This document shows, piece by piece, positions 60,433 to 64,000 of a stretch of DNA of 64,000 nt (positions within the stretch are counted from its first letter, which is position 1; each line of letters starts with the position of its first letter). Source of the stretch: Vanilla planifolia. Taxonomy: Eukaryota; Streptophyta; Magnoliopsida; Asparagales; Orchidaceae. Made by a program: the position numbers and the translations under genes. The stretch spans positions 32,068,412 to 32,132,411 of the forward strand of contig CM043865.1 of NCBI GenBank assembly GCA_023846275.1, read 5' to 3'. The notes under the pieces were generated by a model. That model searched no databases. It had not been told where the DNA came from and saw only the letters and a program-made list of their open reading frames with translations.

Positions 60433-61981
60433 TTAAGCCGCACTGCCGCCCAGGTCCGTGGGTGTATACTTCTCTCGAGCCACCATAGACACGGGTAACT
60501 TTCCCCTGTCTCCGCCCCCACGGGCCGCCCGCTCCGCACCTTCTGCCACCAGGGCCTGATCTCCCGAGCTCACCAACTTATGATACGCGTGGCTCTTAGA
60601 TGGTGAACTCCGCCTGGGTCTGCTCCTCCCACGTTCCCTCGAGGGGCTGCGGGCACCCCAAGACGAGCCGACGTGCACCTGTCCACGAGTTCGTTTAACG
60701 TCTTTCCTGGGGCCTTGGCTTGCCGTGGCTGCTGGGCCACTCCGAGCAGTAGCACCCGTTTTCCTCTGTCTAGGTTGGACTAGCATCCAAGGTCCTAATC
60801 CATGTGCATCTTCCGTCACCTCGAGGTTGTCCTCCCCTCCTTCCCTCTGGCCCCTGTTCCCGCCCATTTCAGAACATTCGTCGTCACCAGGGTGAACCAC
60901 CACCTTCATCAGCTGCACGTCGTAATGGCTGGCTAAATGGCCAACATGACCGCACGAGAAGCAAATCCTCGGCAGCCCCTCATATTCGAAACTCTGGTAG
61001 GTCTCCCAAAGTCCCTGTTGAGCCAAATGCCCGGCTTCAAAGGTTTGGAGAGGTCCGTTCGTACGCAGACCCGGGCATAGAAGATCTCTCCATTGCCGCT
61101 GTCCACCCGTTGAGAAGGAATGGATCTCCTATAGCCTTCGCAATGCGCAAAATATTGTCCACATCCCAGTAAATCAGGGGCAAGCCAAGGAACCGCACCC
61201 AGATCGGGGCGCACATCGCATAGGAATCGCTGGGTTTGAACTCATGCGACCAAACATCCAGACCCATAGCTTGGCCTGCGATTTGCCACGGCCCCCCAAG
61301 CCACACATCATTTCGGTCTTCCATAGACTCGAAATGTAAGCAAAAGTAGTTTGAAGACAAATCAAACACTTTGAAATTCTTGTGGTGGCCCCAACGTTTA
61401 AGCAGCACCCGAGCAATGACCGGGAAAGGGAACATATTCCCAGAAATTCGACCCACCAGGTCGAATTTGTGAAAATCTATTCGTCGTTGGCAAGCTTCAG
61501 AAGAGACGAGGATCTCATCGTCCTCAGCAATGTCAGGAATGGTCGCGACACGTTCCTTGACATCAATATTTGCCGGGCGCATTAAGGAATTCACCATGTT
61601 AACATTCTGATTATTACGAGCTGTCAAAACATCTCTAAAGGTGGCCTTGGCAGGCAAATTCTCCACAGCCCCCTTCATCTCTGCATCTCCAGTAAATTTG
61701 TTCGCCTCCGCTCTCACACATCTCGTCGCAGTGTTCTGGGCCTCCAATGTGGCGTCATTCCCTGAGAAGCCTCCAGCCTCCAAGTTGATAGGAAGTGGGG
61801 GTCCCTCATCAGATGGCATTCCTCCTCCAGACGATGAGGAAAGGCACTCCCGCACTGGGGAGTTGCTCGCGGTAGTCCTTGCTCGCCGGCTGCTCCTCCG
61901 AAGCGTGCTTCCCGCCATCGAACGTCCGATTAGGGCTGCAGGGTTCGTGGCGCAACCACAGGGACGAAGGGTATGATGCAC
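60433..61981 (-). pseudogene. LINE ORF1 of the full-length element, frameshifted
   Basis: A 314-residue open frame from 61,981 contains the DUF4283-like domain (IDFHKFDLVGRISGNMFPFP, WLGGPWQIAGQAMGLDVW, LGLPLIYWDVDNILRIAKA). The frame shifts near 61,090 (CVRTDLSKPLKPGIWL is in another frame) and again near 61,010. It ends with ICFSCGHVGHLASHYDVQLM and a basic Arg- and Ser-rich tail. The knuckle reads C-x2-C-x4-H-x4-Y, so its last Cys is lost, a C-to-Y change fitting a G-to-A transition. ORF1 of the left-edge LINE is clearly the same protein type. Confidence 0.92.
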
Positions 61982-62456
61982 CGTAGGAACCTGAGCTGAT
62001 CAATTCTGTCCTAACGCACCCCTCGTGAACCAAAATTCAAATTCAAACATGAACCAGGTCCACGCACGAACGGTTGACCACCCCACGTGCCACTCAAGTG
62101 TGGGGCCGACGATCGCTGACCGTTGACCGCCGCCGCACCTGAACAACACACCGCTGCTCCTGGCCATGCAGTGTCGCCAATCCCCCTGGAGTCCTTAGGC
62201 TCACCGCGCGGCACCGCAGTCCACATCTATGACGCTCCGCCTCTGGTATCGCCACTAGATTAGAGGCTGCACCCGAGTAAACCTCACCTTCCACCACCAC
62301 ACCTCGTCAGGCAAGCCACAGCCACCCTCCCGGCACGTCCCCGCGTCCTTCTCGCTCCTCCGTCATCGCTCCTCAGTCGTCGTCGCTCCTCTGTGGTTTT
62401 AACTAGTTCAAGATTATTTCAAACTCTAGCCTTATCTGTCATTCCATTGCTATCGC
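61982..62456 (-). other. 5' UTR and internal promoter region of the LINE
   Basis: This is GC- and CpG-rich sequence between the ORF1 start and the right target duplication. Plant L1 elements carry an internal promoter in this place. No separate gene is supported here. Confidence 0.65.
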
Positions 62457-62471
62457 TTGGTATTGTTTTAT
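62457..62471. repeat. Target-site duplication of the LINE, right copy
   Basis: An exact copy of the 15 bases at 54,265-54,279, adjoining the 5' end of the element. Confidence 0.93.
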
Positions 62472-64000
62472 GTAAGCCATAATTGCACCAAATAAATAGG
62501 TCATGCAAAAAACTTAATCAAAAAATTTGTTATAACTGTTAGTTTAATTTCTTTTAAAAATATTATAATTATATTTTTGTATTTGACATCTATAATGATT
62601 TGATAAATTAAACTTAAATTTTAATTTTTTAAAAGAATTACTTAAAATAATAATTTTAAATTTCATCTTAGAAATATTGAGCACACCATTGAAAAAAGCT
62701 TGTCAAAACGAGTTTGTTGATATTTGTTTCATTGCTTTCAAAATTTATTTGAATATAAGGCAAACTTTTAAAGAGGAAGAGAACTTAATAATTATAATTA
62801 AAAACTTAGGTTCTTCCCATACATTTTTGATTGAAAGTGGATTTTATGAATATCTTGTGAGATTTGAGAAATGAAAAAAGAGATTTTGTGGTTTGAGCCA
62901 ATGTCATAATTTTATATTTAGTCAAAAAACTTACTTAAACACATTAATAGAAGAACTATTTAAGATGAGTTTAATGATAATAAGTTTGTAATTTTTGAAA
63001 GAGTGAATAATTAATTATAATTTTTTTAAAAAATTATTATTAAAATGTAATTTTAAAATTTCAAATCAAGATATATTTATGATTTTTAGAATGTCGAAGG
63101 ATGGGATTGTAATTTTTTAATGTCAACATAATTATAAACATTTTTGTAGAGGATAAATTTGTAAATTAAAAAACTGTGATATGTGCAAATTATGCACCAT
63201 ATGTTTGTGAATGTATGTGATTTAATATCATTAAATTAGTTAAATTTAGGGTTGCTCCCAACCAATTATGGGTTGGTTGTTTATGTTTATCGAACACAAT
63301 TATGCTTCTATTTTTTTCTTTTGTGGGTGCAATAATTCAAGCTTCAAATTCCATGTGTAATGATCAGTCAGAAATTAATAAGTAGAGTGAGGTGGTGAAG
63401 GGGATGTTGTGTTGCCATCAGGAGTCTTAAGGAGGAGGTGAGCCATGCAACTAGCTATGTAGGACATCACTACCTTTGTTGTCAAAGTGGTGTTGAGCTT
63501 GAACATCATATGATATCTTCACTGCAATCTTGTCAATAAACTATGAATCTTAATTTTCTTGGTTTTCATTTTGATTGTTGCATCATTTGCCTTTGAGTTG
63601 TGAGCAAAGGAGAGAAAGAGAACGAGAGAGAGAGATGGGAGGATCTAAGACTAGTTGAAGTTAGAGAAAGAAGTTTTGGGGTTTTGTGGGAAAGGAAAGA
63701 AAGTGAGCATAAGTCATAAAGGAAGCTCAAGAATTATGAAGGGAGTAAAAGAAGCTTCAAAGGAGAGCAAGAGTTGCAATGACACTTTAGTTTTGTCATA
63801 GGTTAGTGAGGAAGGAGGTTTTGGTTGGCTAAAAATAGTCAAAGTGCAGGAAGAAAGAGTTTAGGGTTAGGTTTTGTCAAACAAAGTAACCATAATTATG
63901 TAAAAAAATCTTTAAACCATGGGGTTATTTTAGAATGCATGAGCATAAGTGTAGGATTACAAGAGTCTTCCAGCTTTGGGGTCCAACTAAATTATGGTGA
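62472..64000. other. AT-rich right flank, no gene supported
   Basis: AT-rich DNA continues to about 63,590. A (GA)-rich stretch and purine-biased sequence follow to 63,870. This last part could be a transcribed leader or repeat, but no open frame or domain is readable before the window ends. Confidence 0.5.

Larger units (their letters stand above)
54280..62456 (-). mobile_element. Full-length decayed L1-type LINE with a nested solo LTR
   Basis: The element lies between perfect 15-bp target duplications. Its A-rich 3' tail is at 54,280-54,289 and its 5' end near 62,456. Without the nested LTR it is about 6.4 kb, a full plant L1 length. In order from the 5' end it has a GC-rich 5' UTR (about 62,456-61,980), ORF1 (DUF4283 and CCHC knuckle), and ORF2 with endonuclease, reverse transcriptase (LLFADDVLVF, the FADD form of the catalytic box), a zinc-binding region and a C-terminal RNase H. 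ORF1 is shifted in frame about twice, and ORF2 has about ten stops and shifts, so it cannot move by itself. The family matches the LINE at 1-3.45 kb. Confidence 0.95.

Noticed and set aside
62677-62874. Short plus-strand open frame of 65 residues
   Set aside because: AT-rich composition, no domain and no neighbouring splice-site support.

Overview
The window is nuclear DNA of a flowering plant. Every host gene is split by GT-AG introns (one is GC-AG), the proteins are typical angiosperm forms, intergenic DNA is very AT-rich, and the mobile elements are plant L1-type LINEs and SIRE-like Ty1/copia LTRs. Protein wording (FIE, eIF1, COG5) suggests a non-grass monocot, but this is only an impression.

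Six host genes can be read. They are a plastid-type multi-pass membrane protein of unknown function (about 5.7-9.9 kb, minus); translation initiation factor eIF1/SUI1 (10.6-15.05 kb, minus); the proteasome lid and BRCA2-binding protein DSS1/SEM1 (21.26-24.62 kb, plus); Golgi tether subunit COG5 (24.86-28.57 kb, minus, tail-to-tail with DSS1); the Polycomb WD40 protein FIE (37.4-45.2 kb, minus, 13 coding exons); and a CCCH zinc-finger protein with an acidic C-terminus (45.8-53.5 kb, minus, 11 coding exons). I rebuilt exon joins from splice sites and reading phase. All six close into complete frames of about 355, 113, 73, 821, 368 and 459 residues. These are unrelated housekeeping or regulatory genes rather than a pathway cluster.

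Between them lies repeat-rich DNA. The left edge (1-3.45 kb) is the 5' half of an L1-type LINE. The right part (54.28-62.46 kb) is a full-length but decayed LINE of the same family, bounded by a 15-bp target duplication. A solo SIRE-like copia LTR with a 5-bp target duplication sits inside its reverse transcriptase. Older copies of that LTR family lie at 29.6-35.6 kb (two elements head to head) and inside FIE intron 2. Several intronic or intergenic tandem duplications and one roughly 67-bp minisatellite (16.9-17.5 kb) are also visible. A GC-rich island at 18.66-19.0 kb looks like a promoter or 5' UTR without a gene. I see no tRNA, rRNA or CRISPR-like array, and no clear new multi-gene system.
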